Assembly (NCBI GenBank): GCA_016866215.1
Contig: VGNE01000017.1
Span: 1 to 63,118 of the forward strand
From: Chloroflexota bacterium
Lineage (GTDB): Bacteria > Chloroflexota > Anaerolineae > Anaerolineales > Villigracilaceae
Direction of reading: 5' to 3'
DNA: 63,118 nucleotides
Part shown: positions 43,190 through 52,532 of the stretch, piece by piece
Layout of the letters: each line of letters begins with the position of its first letter
How positions within the stretch are numbered: position 1 is the first letter of the stretch
Notes under the pieces: model-generated
The model's database searches: none
What the model was told of the DNA's origin: nothing
The model's input: only the letters and a program-made list of their open reading frames with translations
Translations under genes and position numbers: made by a program

Positions 43190-45682
43190 ATGAAATCACG
43201 TTTATTTCAAATGATTTCGGTCGCGATTGCGATGAGTTTGGCACTCCTGGCTTGCAGGTTTGGGAGCGGACTAATTCCGTCACCTGCACCGGAAACTCCG
43301 GCCCAGAATAGCGGGCCAAAAATTGTTACTGGAACTGTTACCTATACCAATTCCTTTTTTACAATGGGCGTGGCTCAGCCGATTGTCATTCTTGAAGACC
43401 AGGGCGGCTTTGTAACTCGTGATCGCAAGTTTATTATCCCGGTTGAATCTCAGGTGATTGGACAGATCACTTCGGATTTTTACACATCGCCTTTCACATA
43501 CAGCCTTACTTTGCCGGAAGAACCCAAAGGGAGCCTGCACGATGTTGATCATGATGGCAACGATGAAATGGGTGTGATGGTTTTTGCGGTTGCCTATTGG
43601 ACCAACACCTGGGGCGATCCATTTCTTGAGCGCCGCGATCAGGGCGGCGGCGGATGGTCATCGGCATACGCCTCCACCAATGTCAGTGATGATCGTGATT
43701 CCTATCTTGAGGTCTTCGGCGGCAAGTATCTGGTGTACGCGCCGGAGGATGGGCAATCCTTCCCATCCGGGTTTGGCGGCGATAAAAAGTTATTCACAGA
43801 TGACGACCCGATCATGGACATTCCTGCCGGCTGGTCTGTGATCGATTTGGATCAGACTCCATTTGAGATTGACCGATCTGAAGAGCCTGAAATTGCCTTG
43901 ATCGAGCCTGAAGGTTCTGCCCTGGATGATTTCTCCTCGCTTTCCTATCCTGAGGCCTTCGATGAAATGCTTAAGAAATTCAGGAATGAGTATGCTTTTA
44001 CTGAACTTAAGGATATTGATTGGGATGCAAAGGCGGCTGAGTTCCGTCCGCGTTTTGAGGAAGCGGATAAGAATAAAGACAGCCATGCCTATGTGCTGGC
44101 CTTGCGCGATTTCCTCTGGTCCATTCCCGATACTCATATTGGGTTTGACACCACCCCGTTAAATGATGATTTTCAAGCGGATATTGCCGGAGGACTCGGC
44201 TTTGCCATGCGCGAAACGGATGATGGCAAGATCATCGCCAATTTCATCACAGCCGGCGGCCCTGCCGCACAGGCTGGGATGGTTTGGGGGGCGGAGATCA
44301 TTTCCCTGGATGGCGTTCCCACCGCGGATGTTGTGGATATGGTCGTTCCGTGGTCTTCTCCATTTAGCAACCTGGAAATTAAACGCTTGCAGCAATTACG
44401 TTATGCAACCCGCTTCAGGCTTGAAAAGGGTGAAGTAAAAGTGATCTTTAAGAACCCTGAAGGCACTGAGCAAACTGTAGTTTTGAAAGTGGTCAATGAA
44501 GTTGAGAGTTTTAACTCATCTTCATTCCGTGCAGGCGAAGACCAGACCGCGTTGCCGGTAGAATTCGAGCTACTGCCCAGCGGTTATGGTTATATTAAGG
44601 TTTCCAGTTTTTCAGATAATGACCTGCTTTCCATTCTGGTTTGGGAACGTGCCATGCGCTTCTTCAATGAAAATGAGGTTCCAGGCGTGATCCTTGACCT
44701 GCGGAATAACAGCGGTGGCAGCGGCTGGCTGGCAGACCAAATGGCGGCTTACTTTTTTAATGAGGAGATTGTGGTCGGACAAACCGCCTATTATGATGAC
44801 AGCACAGGCGAATTTTTCATTGACCCGGATTATGAAGAGTTGATGATTCCACCGAGCGAAGATTTGCAATACAACGGTCAGGTGGTTGTGATGGTTGGTC
44901 CCAACTGCGCCAGCGCCTGTGAATTCTTTTCCTACGATATGACGATCTATGACCGCGCTATGATCGTTGGGCAGTATCCTTCTGTTGGCGCGGGGGGCGG
45001 TGTGGAAGGTTTCAATTTGCCGGGTGATATTTACGCCCAGATGACAATTGGGCGCGCCATGGATGGAGACGGTAATATTCATATTGAAGGAAGCGGCGTG
45101 GCGCCCGATCTGCGGGTACCGGTCACTTTTGAAACCTTACTGCAACAAGCCAATGGCGAGGATGTGGTGCTGGCGTTTGCCGAAAAGGTGATCAGTCAGC
45201 CTTTGGGCGCTGGCATTACCCCGTCTGCGCCTCCCGAAATGGCAAGCCCGGCTGCGGCCTCGTCCGCATTATCGTCGGGAGATAGATTCCTTGAAGATTT
45301 GGCGCGTGAGGAATATCAGGACAATGACTTTGCCGCGCCAGGGACACTGACCTATACGATCCCGCTCACCAAAGAGGAAAATTTGATCTGGATCTATGCC
45401 TGGTGCACAACTTCCAAAGAGATCCTTGACCAAAACCTAAAGAACATCGAATTAAAGTTCACCCTCAATGGTGTCCCGGTGACTTTGGATAAGTTACGTC
45501 AGGAAGATTTTCAAACCGAGGCCCAGTGGTGCAAGCTGTTTTACACTTCCTTGAGCAAATGGGCGCCTGGCGAGCATCATCTTACGACCACGGCAACTTT
45601 CACTGCGCCAATCAATGACGGTATGGCTGATTATGAAGCAGGTAATTATGTTTTGGATTACACGGTATATGTGAAACCGTAA
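43190..45682 (+). CDS. S41-family protease, lipoprotein with PDZ domain
   Basis: 830 residues. A signal peptide ends in the lipobox LALLAC, so the protein is lipid-anchored outside. A beta-rich N-terminal part (to about 230) is followed by a helical cap, a PDZ domain (MVWGAEIISLDGVPTADVVDMVV) and the S41 core: GYGYIKVSSF, PGVILDLRNNSGGSGWLADQMA and VVMVGPNCASACEFFSYDM, whose Ser after CA is the nucleophile; the usual downstream Lys is replaced around DRAMIVGQYPSVGAGG. The last 150 residues form another beta domain with two Cys. Relatives are tail-specific proteases that trim exported proteins. A ribosome site (ggagatag) precedes the ATG. Confidence 0.88.
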   Translation: MKSRLFQMISVAIAMSLALLACRFGSGLIPSPAPETPAQNSGPKIVTGTVTYTNSFFTMGVAQPIVILEDQGGFVTRDRKFIIPVESQVIGQITSDFYTSPFTYSLTLPEEPKGSLHDVDHDGNDEMGVMVFAVAYWTNTWGDPFLERRDQGGGGWSSAYASTNVSDDRDSYLEVFGGKYLVYAPEDGQSFPSGFGGDKKLFTDDDPIMDIPAGWSVIDLDQTPFEIDRSEEPEIALIEPEGSALDDFSSLSYPEAFDEMLKKFRNEYAFTELKDIDWDAKAAEFRPRFEEADKNKDSHAYVLALRDFLWSIPDTHIGFDTTPLNDDFQADIAGGLGFAMRETDDGKIIANFITAGGPAAQAGMVWGAEIISLDGVPTADVVDMVVPWSSPFSNLEIKRLQQLRYATRFRLEKGEVKVIFKNPEGTEQTVVLKVVNEVESFNSSSFRAGEDQTALPVEFELLPSGYGYIKVSSFSDNDLLSILVWERAMRFFNENEVPGVILDLRNNSGGSGWLADQMAAYFFNEEIVVGQTAYYDDSTGEFFIDPDYEELMIPPSEDLQYNGQVVVMVGPNCASACEFFSYDMTIYDRAMIVGQYPSVGAGGGVEGFNLPGDIYAQMTIGRAMDGDGNIHIEGSGVAPDLRVPVTFETLLQQANGEDVVLAFAEKVISQPLGAGITPSAPPEMASPAAASSALSSGDRFLEDLAREEYQDNDFAAPGTLTYTIPLTKEENLIWIYAWCTTSKEILDQNLKNIELKFTLNGVPVTLDKLRQEDFQTEAQWCKLFYTSLSKWAPGEHHLTTTATFTAPINDGMADYEAGNYVLDYTVYVKP

Positions 45683-45688
45683 GTGACG

Positions 45689-45889
45689 ATGGAAGCCTCT
45701 AAAACAAAACCAATCGTTAAAACCGTCTGCGGCGGGGTTTTGGCCGAACCCGAAAAATACCCCAGTGTGATCTATCGCGGCGAGGTAATTTATTTTTGCA
45801 CGCGTGGATGCCTGCTTGCATTTGAGAAAGCCCCAGAAGCATTTTTGGCTGGGGAGATTGAACATCCACTCGATGATGATGAGGCATAG
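45689..45889 (+). CDS. YHS/TRASH-type metal-binding protein
   Basis: 66 residues from ATG 45689 (GTG at 45683, directly after the preceding stop, is the alternative). The pattern V-C-G-G-V, then YRGEVIYFCTRGCLLAFEKAPEAFL, gives one Cys followed by a C-x3-C pair and the F-x-x-x-P-x-x-F end of YHS/TRASH domains, which bind metal ions. It is probably translated by coupling from the S41 gene. An acidic tail (DDDEA) closes it. Confidence 0.85.
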   Translation: MEASKTKPIVKTVCGGVLAEPEKYPSVIYRGEVIYFCTRGCLLAFEKAPEAFLAGEIEHPLDDDEA

Positions 45890-45891
45890 AA

Positions 45892-45926
45892 TAAAAAAGA
45901 CGGGCATTCGCACCCGTCTTTTTTAT
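45892..45926. terminator. Bidirectional terminator
   Basis: aaaaaagacggg and cccgtctttttt form the stem between the YHS and glycosyltransferase genes, which converge. Confidence 0.88.
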
Positions 45927-46609
45927 TAATCAACAAACCTGTATTTGATCAAAGTCCACACCGCTTCAAAGGCATCGTGTAACTTGATCTTCTTGCCCTG
46001 CGCATAATCGCGTGGATTGAAGGTAATCGGCACTTCAAAAATACGGAAGTTGCGCTTAAGTATTTTTGCAGTGAACTCAGGTTCAAAGTCAAAGCTGTTG
46101 GCGCGCAAGACCATTCCATCAATGACCTCGCGGCGAAATACTTTGTAGCCTGTTTCCATATCCGTAAGAATTGTATTATATAGAATATTGGTCATCAGGG
46201 TCAGCATTTGGTTGGCGACCAAATGCCAGAACATGGTTACGCGGTGAGCGCGTCCGAGAAAGCGCGAGCCGTAGACCACATCTGCAAGACCTTCCTGGAT
46301 CGGCTTTATCAATTCAGGGTAATCGCGCGGATCATATTCCAGGTCGGCATCTTGAATGAGGAGCACGTCGCCTTTTGCGGCCGACATACCGGTGCGGACT
46401 GCTGCTCCCTTGCCTCGATTTTTTTCATGCAGGATGACCCGCACGCCCTTTTTTCTATCCAGTTTTTTTAGAATGGCGCGTGTGCCATCCATTGATCCAT
46501 CGTCAACCACAAGGATCTCATGGGCAAGTTTGGTGCCTTGCACCCGCTTCAGGATGGTTTCTATACTTTCGACTTCATTGTAAACAGGAATTATGACTGA
46601 AAGTTTCAT
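45926..46609 (-). CDS. Family 2 glycosyltransferase (dolichyl-phosphate mannosyltransferase-like)
   Basis: 227 residues. It has the GT-A fold start SVIIPVYNEVESIETILKRV, VVDDGSMDGT, the GKGAAVRTGM segment and the metal-binding IQDADLEYDPRDYPEL, with a later TDMETGYKVFRREV that is standard in the DPM1-like group. Such enzymes move a sugar from a nucleotide to a polyprenyl phosphate at the membrane. No C-terminal membrane helices are present, as in the short DPM1 form. TATAAT lies 8 bases before the ATG. Confidence 0.92.
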   Translation of the reverse strand: MKLSVIIPVYNEVESIETILKRVQGTKLAHEILVVDDGSMDGTRAILKKLDRKKGVRVILHEKNRGKGAAVRTGMSAAKGDVLLIQDADLEYDPRDYPELIKPIQEGLADVVYGSRFLGRAHRVTMFWHLVANQMLTLMTNILYNTILTDMETGYKVFRREVIDGMVLRANSFDFEPEFTAKILKRNFRIFEVPITFNPRDYAQGKKIKLHDAFEAVWTLIKYRFVD

Positions 46610-46617
46610 TTGGACGG

Positions 46618-46641
46618 ATTATAAACGAAAAGCAGTATAAT
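46618..46641. promoter_or_regulatory. Divergent promoter region: glycosyltransferase and AAA ATPase
   Basis: On the minus strand TATAAT (46623-46618) stands 8 bases before the glycosyltransferase ATG (leaderless type). On the plus strand TATAAT (46636-46641) stands about 30 bases before the AAA ATPase ATG. No obvious -35 pair is seen for either. Confidence 0.5.
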
Positions 46642-46671
46642 CAGTTTGAAATAAAAAATTCCCCACATGGG

Positions 46672-48015
46672 ATGGTGATTATTATGGCATCACACACAGG
46701 ACAAATGCCCGCACCTGTCGGCGGTTTTTCACCCCCGCAGATCAATAGCCTTGAAGACACAGGTCTCTCCCCGCTCTGGTTGCAGGACCTGATCCTAAAA
46801 GTCTTATATTTTCGTGGTTATTTGACCGGATTCAAGATCGCGGAAGAGATCAGCCTGCCTCTCGCAGGCGTGACCGACCAGTTGCTGACCATATTAAAGC
46901 AGGAAAAATTCATTGAAGTGAAATCTTCACAGGGTGGCTTGGGCGATGGCGCTTACACTTATGGAATTACCAGCGCCGGCATATTACGCGCGCGTGAAGC
47001 CATGGAACGCAGTCAATATGCCGGCCCGGCCCCCGTGCCTTTTGAAATGTATAACGAAGCCATTCGCCACCAGAAAAGTGGACGATTAACCGTTAACTCG
47101 CGCTCGATGCGCAAGATCCTTTCGCAATTGGTTATTTCAGAATCCACATTCCAAAGACTCGGTCCGGCGCTTAACTCGGGTTCATCCATTTTTATGTATG
47201 GACCGCCCGGGAACGGAAAGACCAGCATCGCCCGCGCTTTTGGCAACCTCGTCCTCAGCCAAAACATGTACATTCCTTATGCCTTGTATTTGGATGGACA
47301 GGTCATAAAAGTATACGATGCGGTCAGCCATACTCTTTCGCCAGATACCGACTTATCCAATGACAGCGGCTTTGCAGGCGGACTGCGCTCCAATATCCGC
47401 CATGATCCACGCTGGGTAAAAATTCGCAGACCGTTCATTGTCGTTGGCGGCGAATTAACCCTTGAAGGTCTCGATCTGGTCTTCGACGATACCACCAAAT
47501 TTTATGAAGCCCCATTTCAAGTGAAAGCCAATGGCGGCATTTTGTTGATCGATGACTTCGGACGCCAGCAGGTCCGTCCGCGCGACCTGCTAAATCGTTG
47601 GATCGTTCCACTTGAAAACCGCGTGGACTATTTGCGTTTGCATACCGGACGTAAAGTGGAAGTACCGTTCGATGTGCTGATTGTTTTCTCCACGAACCTG
47701 CCGCCCAAAGATCTGGTGGATGAGGCCTTCCTGCGCCGCCTGCGCCACAAAATTGAAATTGGCGATCCGTCCTTTGATGAGTATCGTGAAATCTTCAAAC
47801 GTGTTTCCAAGGATAGAAACATCGAATACAACGATCAGGGTTTGGCCTATCTTTTGCAGGAATGGTACATCAAACGCAACCGCAAATTGCGCGCCTCCCA
47901 TCCGCGCGATTTGTGCGACCAGATCATTGATATCGCCTCCTATCTTGCCGTGCCGCCCGTCATGTCCCGTGAGATGATTGACCATGCCGGCAAAGCCTAT
48001 TTTGTGGATATTTAA
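46672..48015 (+). CDS. AAA-family ATPase with N-terminal winged-helix domain
   Basis: 447 residues. Residues about 35-110 (LILKVLYFRGYLTGFKIAEEISLPLAGVTDQLLTILKQEKFIEV) look like a winged helix. The ATPase follows: Walker A FMYGPPGNGKTSIARAF near residue 180, Walker B GGILLIDDFGRQQVRP, sensor 1 IVFSTNLPPKDLVDEAFLRRLRHKIEI with the arginine finger, and a C-terminal lid. An odd long loop (VGGELTLEGLDLVFDDTTKFYEAPFQVKANGG) lies between Walker A and B. I do not know its client; genomic relatives are usually stand-alone. ATG 46672 or 46684 may be the start. Confidence 0.82.
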   Translation: MVIIMASHTGQMPAPVGGFSPPQINSLEDTGLSPLWLQDLILKVLYFRGYLTGFKIAEEISLPLAGVTDQLLTILKQEKFIEVKSSQGGLGDGAYTYGITSAGILRAREAMERSQYAGPAPVPFEMYNEAIRHQKSGRLTVNSRSMRKILSQLVISESTFQRLGPALNSGSSIFMYGPPGNGKTSIARAFGNLVLSQNMYIPYALYLDGQVIKVYDAVSHTLSPDTDLSNDSGFAGGLRSNIRHDPRWVKIRRPFIVVGGELTLEGLDLVFDDTTKFYEAPFQVKANGGILLIDDFGRQQVRPRDLLNRWIVPLENRVDYLRLHTGRKVEVPFDVLIVFSTNLPPKDLVDEAFLRRLRHKIEIGDPSFDEYREIFKRVSKDRNIEYNDQGLAYLLQEWYIKRNRKLRASHPRDLCDQIIDIASYLAVPPVMSREMIDHAGKAYFVDI

Positions 48016-48028
48016 ACCGCTTCGTACT

Positions 48029-48070
48029 TGGTGGTTGAGTAGTAGCGCCATGGCGCCACGTATCGAAACC
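48029..48070. repeat. ggttgagtag / tatcgaaacc palindromic repeat
   Basis: ttggtggttgagtag, then agcgccatggcgcc as a central palindrome, then acgtatcgaaacc. Copies with other centres are at 141-218 and inside the Ada-like gene. Confidence 0.75.
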
Positions 48071-48089
48071 AAACCGAAACCTGATACAC

Positions 48090-48842
48090 ATGTTTGAAAA
48101 TTTTCCCACCCCCATCATTCTCGCTCATCGCGGCGACCTGGCACATGCGCCGGAGAATACCCTGCCGTCATTTTCGCAAGCCATCCAAAAGGGCGCCGAC
48201 GGTGTCGAACTGGACGCGAAACTGACCCGCGATGGTCACGTCATCGTCATGCACGATTCCAGCGTTGACCGCACGACGAACGGCAAAGGAAAAGTTGCAT
48301 CTTTTTCGCTTGAAGCAATCCGCAAGCTGGATGCAGGCGCCTGGTTCAACGAAAAATTTACCGGCACAAAAGTCCCTTTGCTTGAAGAAGTATTTGAAAC
48401 CGTGAACAGGGATAAATTGATCAACATTGAATTGACTAATTATTCGACCCCGCGTGATGGGCTGACAGAAAAAGTATGCGAGTTGATCAAACATCACAAC
48501 AACCAAAGCCAGATCATCTTCTCATCCTTTTTCGCATCCAATTTGAAGAAGGCCGCTCTGCTCAGTCCTGAAGTGCCGCGCGGTCTGCTCGCCATGCCAG
48601 GCCTGATCGGTTTGTGGGCGCGCTCTTTTGGATTTATGTTTGGGGATTATCAAGCCCTCCATCCACATATCTCCAGCACAAGCAGGGAGCAGATGCAGCG
48701 CGCACATCGCCTTAAACGCCGTGTGCATGTGTGGACGGCGAATACGCCCGCCGAAGTAAATCAGCTCAAAGAGTGGGGTGCTGATGGCATCATTACCGAT
48801 GACCCCGAAACTGCATTGCGGGCACTCGGGAGGGGTGTGTGA
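48090..48842 (+). CDS. Glycerophosphodiester phosphodiesterase
   Basis: 250 residues, a TIM-barrel of the GDPD family: LAHRGDLAHAPENTLPSFSQAI (catalytic His and Glu), GADGVELDAKLTRDGHVIVMHDSSVDRTTNGKG (metal Glu-Asp pair and the second catalytic His), and VHVWTANTPAEVNQLKEWGADGIITDDPE. It splits glycerophosphodiesters to glycerol 3-phosphate and an alcohol. No signal peptide, so it is cytoplasmic. Confidence 0.95.
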   Translation: MFENFPTPIILAHRGDLAHAPENTLPSFSQAIQKGADGVELDAKLTRDGHVIVMHDSSVDRTTNGKGKVASFSLEAIRKLDAGAWFNEKFTGTKVPLLEEVFETVNRDKLINIELTNYSTPRDGLTEKVCELIKHHNNQSQIIFSSFFASNLKKAALLSPEVPRGLLAMPGLIGLWARSFGFMFGDYQALHPHISSTSREQMQRAHRLKRRVHVWTANTPAEVNQLKEWGADGIITDDPETALRALGRGV

Positions 48843-48948
48843 GTCACTGTTTCGTAGGATACCGGGATCAGGCTGGGGCGGAGAGCGAAGCGAATATCAG
48901 CGTGGCGCCGTTCATTGGGCGGCGTCCGTTTTATCTTAAAGTCAAGTC

Positions 48949-51699
48949 ATGTCACAAGAGAACTCATTGCGCTTAATCCGATTCTTAATGCTGGTTATCT
49001 TCATTGTCACGCTCGTGCCAATGCCGGTACAGGCTCAATCCCCCACGCCTCCTGCGGCGATTCGGCTTATATTGGATAGGATGACCCCGGAGGAACGCAT
49101 TGGGCAATTGTTCCTGGTATCTTTTAATGGAACGGATACGAGCGCGGCTTCACTGATCCATGATCTGATTGTCCGTTATCACGTGGGGGGCGTTATCCTG
49201 CAAGCCGGAAATGATAATTTCTCGGCCTCGAATACCTTAATACAAACTCACGAGCTTATTGATGGTCTGCAACGAATTGAATGGGATGCCACTGTACAAC
49301 CAGTGAAAGACCCTGTCACCGGGCAGATACTTAACCCTGCCTATGTTCCGCTGTTTATTGGAAGTACGGAAGAACAGGATGGTTATCCAACGGATCAGAT
49401 CCTGAATGGCTTGACTTCCCTGCCGAGTGAAATGGCCATTGGAGCAACCTGGAATACAGAACTCGCTGAAAGAGTAGGGCAGGTACGGGGAGGCGAGCTT
49501 GCCGCGCTTGGCTTTAATTTGCTCATTGGGCCTTCCCTGGATGTATTGGAAAATCCTTCAAGTTCAGGCGGCGACCTGGGCACGCGCGCCTTTGGCGGTG
49601 ACCCATTTTGGGTGGGAGAAATGGGACGCGCCTATGTGGCTGGTTTGCATCAGGCCAGCAACAATAAACTGCTGGTGATCGCCAAGCACTTTCCCGGTGT
49701 GGGCGGCGCTGACCGATTGCCTGAATTGGAGGTTTCCACTGTTCGAAAATCGCTTGAGCAATTGAAACAGATTGAGTTAGCTCCGTTTTTTGCAGTGACA
49801 GGCAATGCCGCTTCCCCGGAAACTGCGGTGGATGGTTTGCTTGTTTCACATATCCGCTATCAGGGTTTTCAGGGAAATATCCGTGCAACCACCCGCCCGA
49901 TTAGTTTTGACTCTCAGGCTTTGAATCAGATTCTGGCATTACCTCAGTTTTCCACCTGGTATTCCGAGGGTGGGTTATTGGTCAGTGATAACCTCGGCAC
50001 GAGCGCAGTCAGCGATTTCTATACTTCAGGGGGCGGCCAGTTTTCTGCGCGTGTCGCCGCACGGGATGCCTTTCTGGCAGGCAATGATCTTTTATATCTT
50101 GGCAATATTAAATCGAATGATGCTCCGGATACTCAAACAACCATCACCCGTATTCTCGATTTCTTTGCGCAGAAGTATCGCGAAGATTCGGCATTCGCTT
50201 CGCGGGTGGATGCGTCTTTGGCGCGCATCCTGGCCGCAAAATTGGATTTGTACGGAAATTTCACCCTTGGCAATGTAACCGTTTCTGATGCCGGACTGGC
50301 CGGGCTTGGCGCGGCAACGGATGTCACCTTTGATGTTGCCCGCAACTCAGCAACACTGATCAGCCCTGATCTGCAGGATATCACCGCCAGCATGCCGCTT
50401 CCGCCTCAACCTGACGAGCGGCTGGTCTTTATTACAGATTCTACAACCATAAAACAATGCACAGATTGTATTCCGCAGGCACTGCCGGCGGTGGATGCGC
50501 TAAAGAATGCCATTCTGCAACTTTATGGACCTCAGAGCGGAAATCAAATTGAAGATTTTAGAATGTCATCCTACTCACTTCAAAATTTACAGGACCTGCT
50601 CGATACCCCGGATAACAACCAATTCATAGCTGATGCATTGAGTGTCGCAGATTGGATCGTTATCTCCATCAACGATGCATCGCAAGGACAGCCCGCCCTC
50701 ATCAGCCGTTTTTTGCGCGAGCGCCCGACCCTTCTGCGTGATAAGTATGTGATCCTGTTTGCTTTTGGCGCGCCGAATTATTTTGATACGACCACCATTT
50801 CCAAATTCACTGCCTATTACGCGCTTTACAGCAAACAACCTCAATTCATAGATGTGGCCGCGCGTCTGCTTTTTCAGGAATTGACGCCCATTGGCGCTTC
50901 GCCGATATCCATTTCCGCTGTTGGATACGATTTGATCTCCGTCATGGCGCCGGATGCAGCGCAGATCATTCCGCTCTTTCTGGACCTCGCGCCTGTTCCT
51001 GTTACCCCCGGCTCTTCACTTACACCCGAGCCGACTCCGATTCCTCTCTTCCGAATTGGAGACACCATTGCCATACGCACCGGTGTCATCAAAGATAATA
51101 ATGGACACCCCGTTCCGGATGGAACGGTGGCGCAATTCTCAATGATGCTGACTGGGGATGGCGGCGGGATTCTAAAGCAGGTGGAAGCGACCACGACCCA
51201 GGGTGTAGCGCGTGCCGCATTCGGTTTGGACAAACCCGGTCTGCTCGAAATCCGGGTTGCCAGTGAACCTGCCGTCATTTCCGAAGTTCTTCAGTTGGAT
51301 GTCTCTCAGTCTGGCGCTGTGGCGGTTACGGTGGTCGTGCCAGAATTGACCCAATCTATAGAGCCGACTCCTGCTGCGCCGGTTGTTGAAGAAGAAGACG
51401 GCTATATTTCACTGGACGGCTATCCGCGATTCTCAGCCTGGCTGGTCACAATGTTCCTGGTCTTATCCAGCGCCGGTCTTGCTTACTGGGTTGCCATCCG
51501 GGTGACACAGCGCCGCTCTGCCTTGCGCTGGGCGTTGGGCGTCCTGTTGGGCGGGCTTATCGCTTATAACTTCCTTGCGTTCGGTTTGTTTGGAATAGCG
51601 AACTGGCTGATAAACGCGCAACTATCAGGGGTGATTACCTTCGTATTTCTGGGGGAATTGCTTGGTTTTGTGGGGGGCTGGTTGTGGTCGCGCAGATAG
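48949..51699 (+). CDS. GH3-type glycosidase-like exported protein with C-terminal membrane anchor
   Basis: 916 residues. After a signal peptide (LMLVIFIVTLVPMPVQAQ) residues 40-430 follow the GH3 barrel of NagZ-like beta-N-acetylhexosaminidases: MTPEERIGQLFLVSF, LTSLPSEMAIGATWNTELA, LIGPSLDVLENPSSSGGDLGTRAFGGDP, KHFPGVGG and GLLVSDNLGTSAV with the nucleophile Asp. NagZ enzymes carry an acid/base His in GDTxxDSH after KHFPG; here that loop reads VGGADRLPELEV without a His, so catalysis may be altered or lost. A middle GH3 C-domain, a bacterial Ig-like domain (about 690-790, VIKDNNGHPVPDGTVAQF) and two or three membrane helices at the end follow. The last 43 codons are duplicated at 52533-52662. 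Confidence 0.82.
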   Translation: MSQENSLRLIRFLMLVIFIVTLVPMPVQAQSPTPPAAIRLILDRMTPEERIGQLFLVSFNGTDTSAASLIHDLIVRYHVGGVILQAGNDNFSASNTLIQTHELIDGLQRIEWDATVQPVKDPVTGQILNPAYVPLFIGSTEEQDGYPTDQILNGLTSLPSEMAIGATWNTELAERVGQVRGGELAALGFNLLIGPSLDVLENPSSSGGDLGTRAFGGDPFWVGEMGRAYVAGLHQASNNKLLVIAKHFPGVGGADRLPELEVSTVRKSLEQLKQIELAPFFAVTGNAASPETAVDGLLVSHIRYQGFQGNIRATTRPISFDSQALNQILALPQFSTWYSEGGLLVSDNLGTSAVSDFYTSGGGQFSARVAARDAFLAGNDLLYLGNIKSNDAPDTQTTITRILDFFAQKYREDSAFASRVDASLARILAAKLDLYGNFTLGNVTVSDAGLAGLGAATDVTFDVARNSATLISPDLQDITASMPLPPQPDERLVFITDSTTIKQCTDCIPQALPAVDALKNAILQLYGPQSGNQIEDFRMSSYSLQNLQDLLDTPDNNQFIADALSVADWIVISINDASQGQPALISRFLRERPTLLRDKYVILFAFGAPNYFDTTTISKFTAYYALYSKQPQFIDVAARLLFQELTPIGASPISISAVGYDLISVMAPDAAQIIPLFLDLAPVPVTPGSSLTPEPTPIPLFRIGDTIAIRTGVIKDNNGHPVPDGTVAQFSMMLTGDGGGILKQVEATTTQGVARAAFGLDKPGLLEIRVASEPAVISEVLQLDVSQSGAVAVTVVVPELTQSIEPTPAAPVVEEEDGYISLDGYPRFSAWLVTMFLVLSSAGLAYWVAIRVTQRRSALRWALGVLLGGLIAYNFLAFGLFGIANWLINAQLSGVITFVFLGELLGFVGGWLWSRR

Positions 51700-51989
51700 A
51701 ATAGCTCATTCGTCCAGCCATTAATTTAGGGAAAAATAATAATATCCTGGCAGATCGTGAACCTCCTGCGTCAGTATTGTAAGGAAATTGTGACAATCAT
51801 TCCCCTTGAACGTACTTCCGTCGCAACCATGATTTGGCGGATTACCCCAAAGAACGCGATACGAGTAAATCCCTGACTAAGTTCATAGAACTTTTCTGAA
51901 GCGGACTCGCCCTCAGCCCGAAGTGTTACACTGAACCTGTCGAAGTGCGCCATCAAGGTTCTGAGCTGGTGAATTTAGCCCTGCCCACC

Positions 51990-52160
51990 TTAAACACAAA
52001 ACAATCCCGTTTCATCACCTTGTAACGTTTGATGTTGGATGAGTTCTGCGTTTTCCCCAATCCATTCCAATTTGTCGAGCAGACGCATTCGTGTGGCTGA
52101 CGCAAGGCCCCGCAAATCTGATTGCGCTTCGGGCGTTAGGAGGACTTGATATGGTTTCAT
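51990..52160 (-). pseudogene. RelE-like toxin gene, frameshifted
   Basis: The ATG (52160) overlaps the TGA of the upstream antitoxin-like gene (ATGA), the usual RelBE layout. The frame gives MKPYQVLLTPEAQSDLRGL, then LLDKLEWIGENAELIQHQTLQGDETGLFCV and a TAA. RelE/ParE toxins continue here with a strand like LFKLRVGDYRVIY; a plus-one shift continues as VFKVGRAKF and then decays. The product therefore lacks the last strands and catalytic residues. The decayed 3' end runs into a cttcgacaggttcagtg repeat near 51905-51955. Confidence 0.6.
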
Positions 52161-52393
52161 CCCTCCATCTCGTCGCGGAAGGATTTCAAATCCATGCCCT
52201 CGCTTGCCTGGGATTGCTTGATCGCCTTTCGCAGGGACTCGGCAAAATCGGGGCGCAGTTCGCTGGCAGGCTCGTCAATGCTGGTGAGCGCATCCATTAG
52301 TTGCGTCATCCACGCTTCGAGCCGCTTGTCCACGGCGCGCTCGATGAGAGTTTCAAACTCATTTGTTGATAATTGATTAACTGTTTTGTTCAT
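52157..52393 (-). CDS. Antitoxin-like small protein (RelB/ParD position)
   Basis: 78 residues. A short N-terminus (NQLSTNEFETLIERAVDKRLEAWM) is followed by a helical, acidic C-terminus ending ASEGMDLKSFRDEMEG, the kind of tail that wraps a RelE-type toxin. A gagagg ribosome site precedes the ATG. Its stop overlaps the start of the broken toxin gene. The product may still repress its own promoter (inference). The toxin has been lost, so it would be an orphan. Confidence 0.65.
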   Translation of the reverse strand: MNKTVNQLSTNEFETLIERAVDKRLEAWMTQLMDALTSIDEPASELRPDFAESLRKAIKQSQASEGMDLKSFRDEMEG

Positions 52394-52532
52394 AAGTACC
52401 TCTCAATATCTGCGTTAATTATATCCTGCTTTTCATTGTGTAGAAAATGCCCATCGCCAAGCCCTACCGCTTGCTACGCTCGGGTACTGTGTCTCCAAAT
52501 CCGCACCATATAAATTGACTAGCTTGTGCTAT

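Noticed and set aside
51771-51956. Open frame MMAHFDRFSVTLRAEG after the GH3 gene
   Set aside because: It is partly coded by a cttcgacaggttcagtg repeat and partly by the decayed end of the RelE-like gene. No family or ribosome site.
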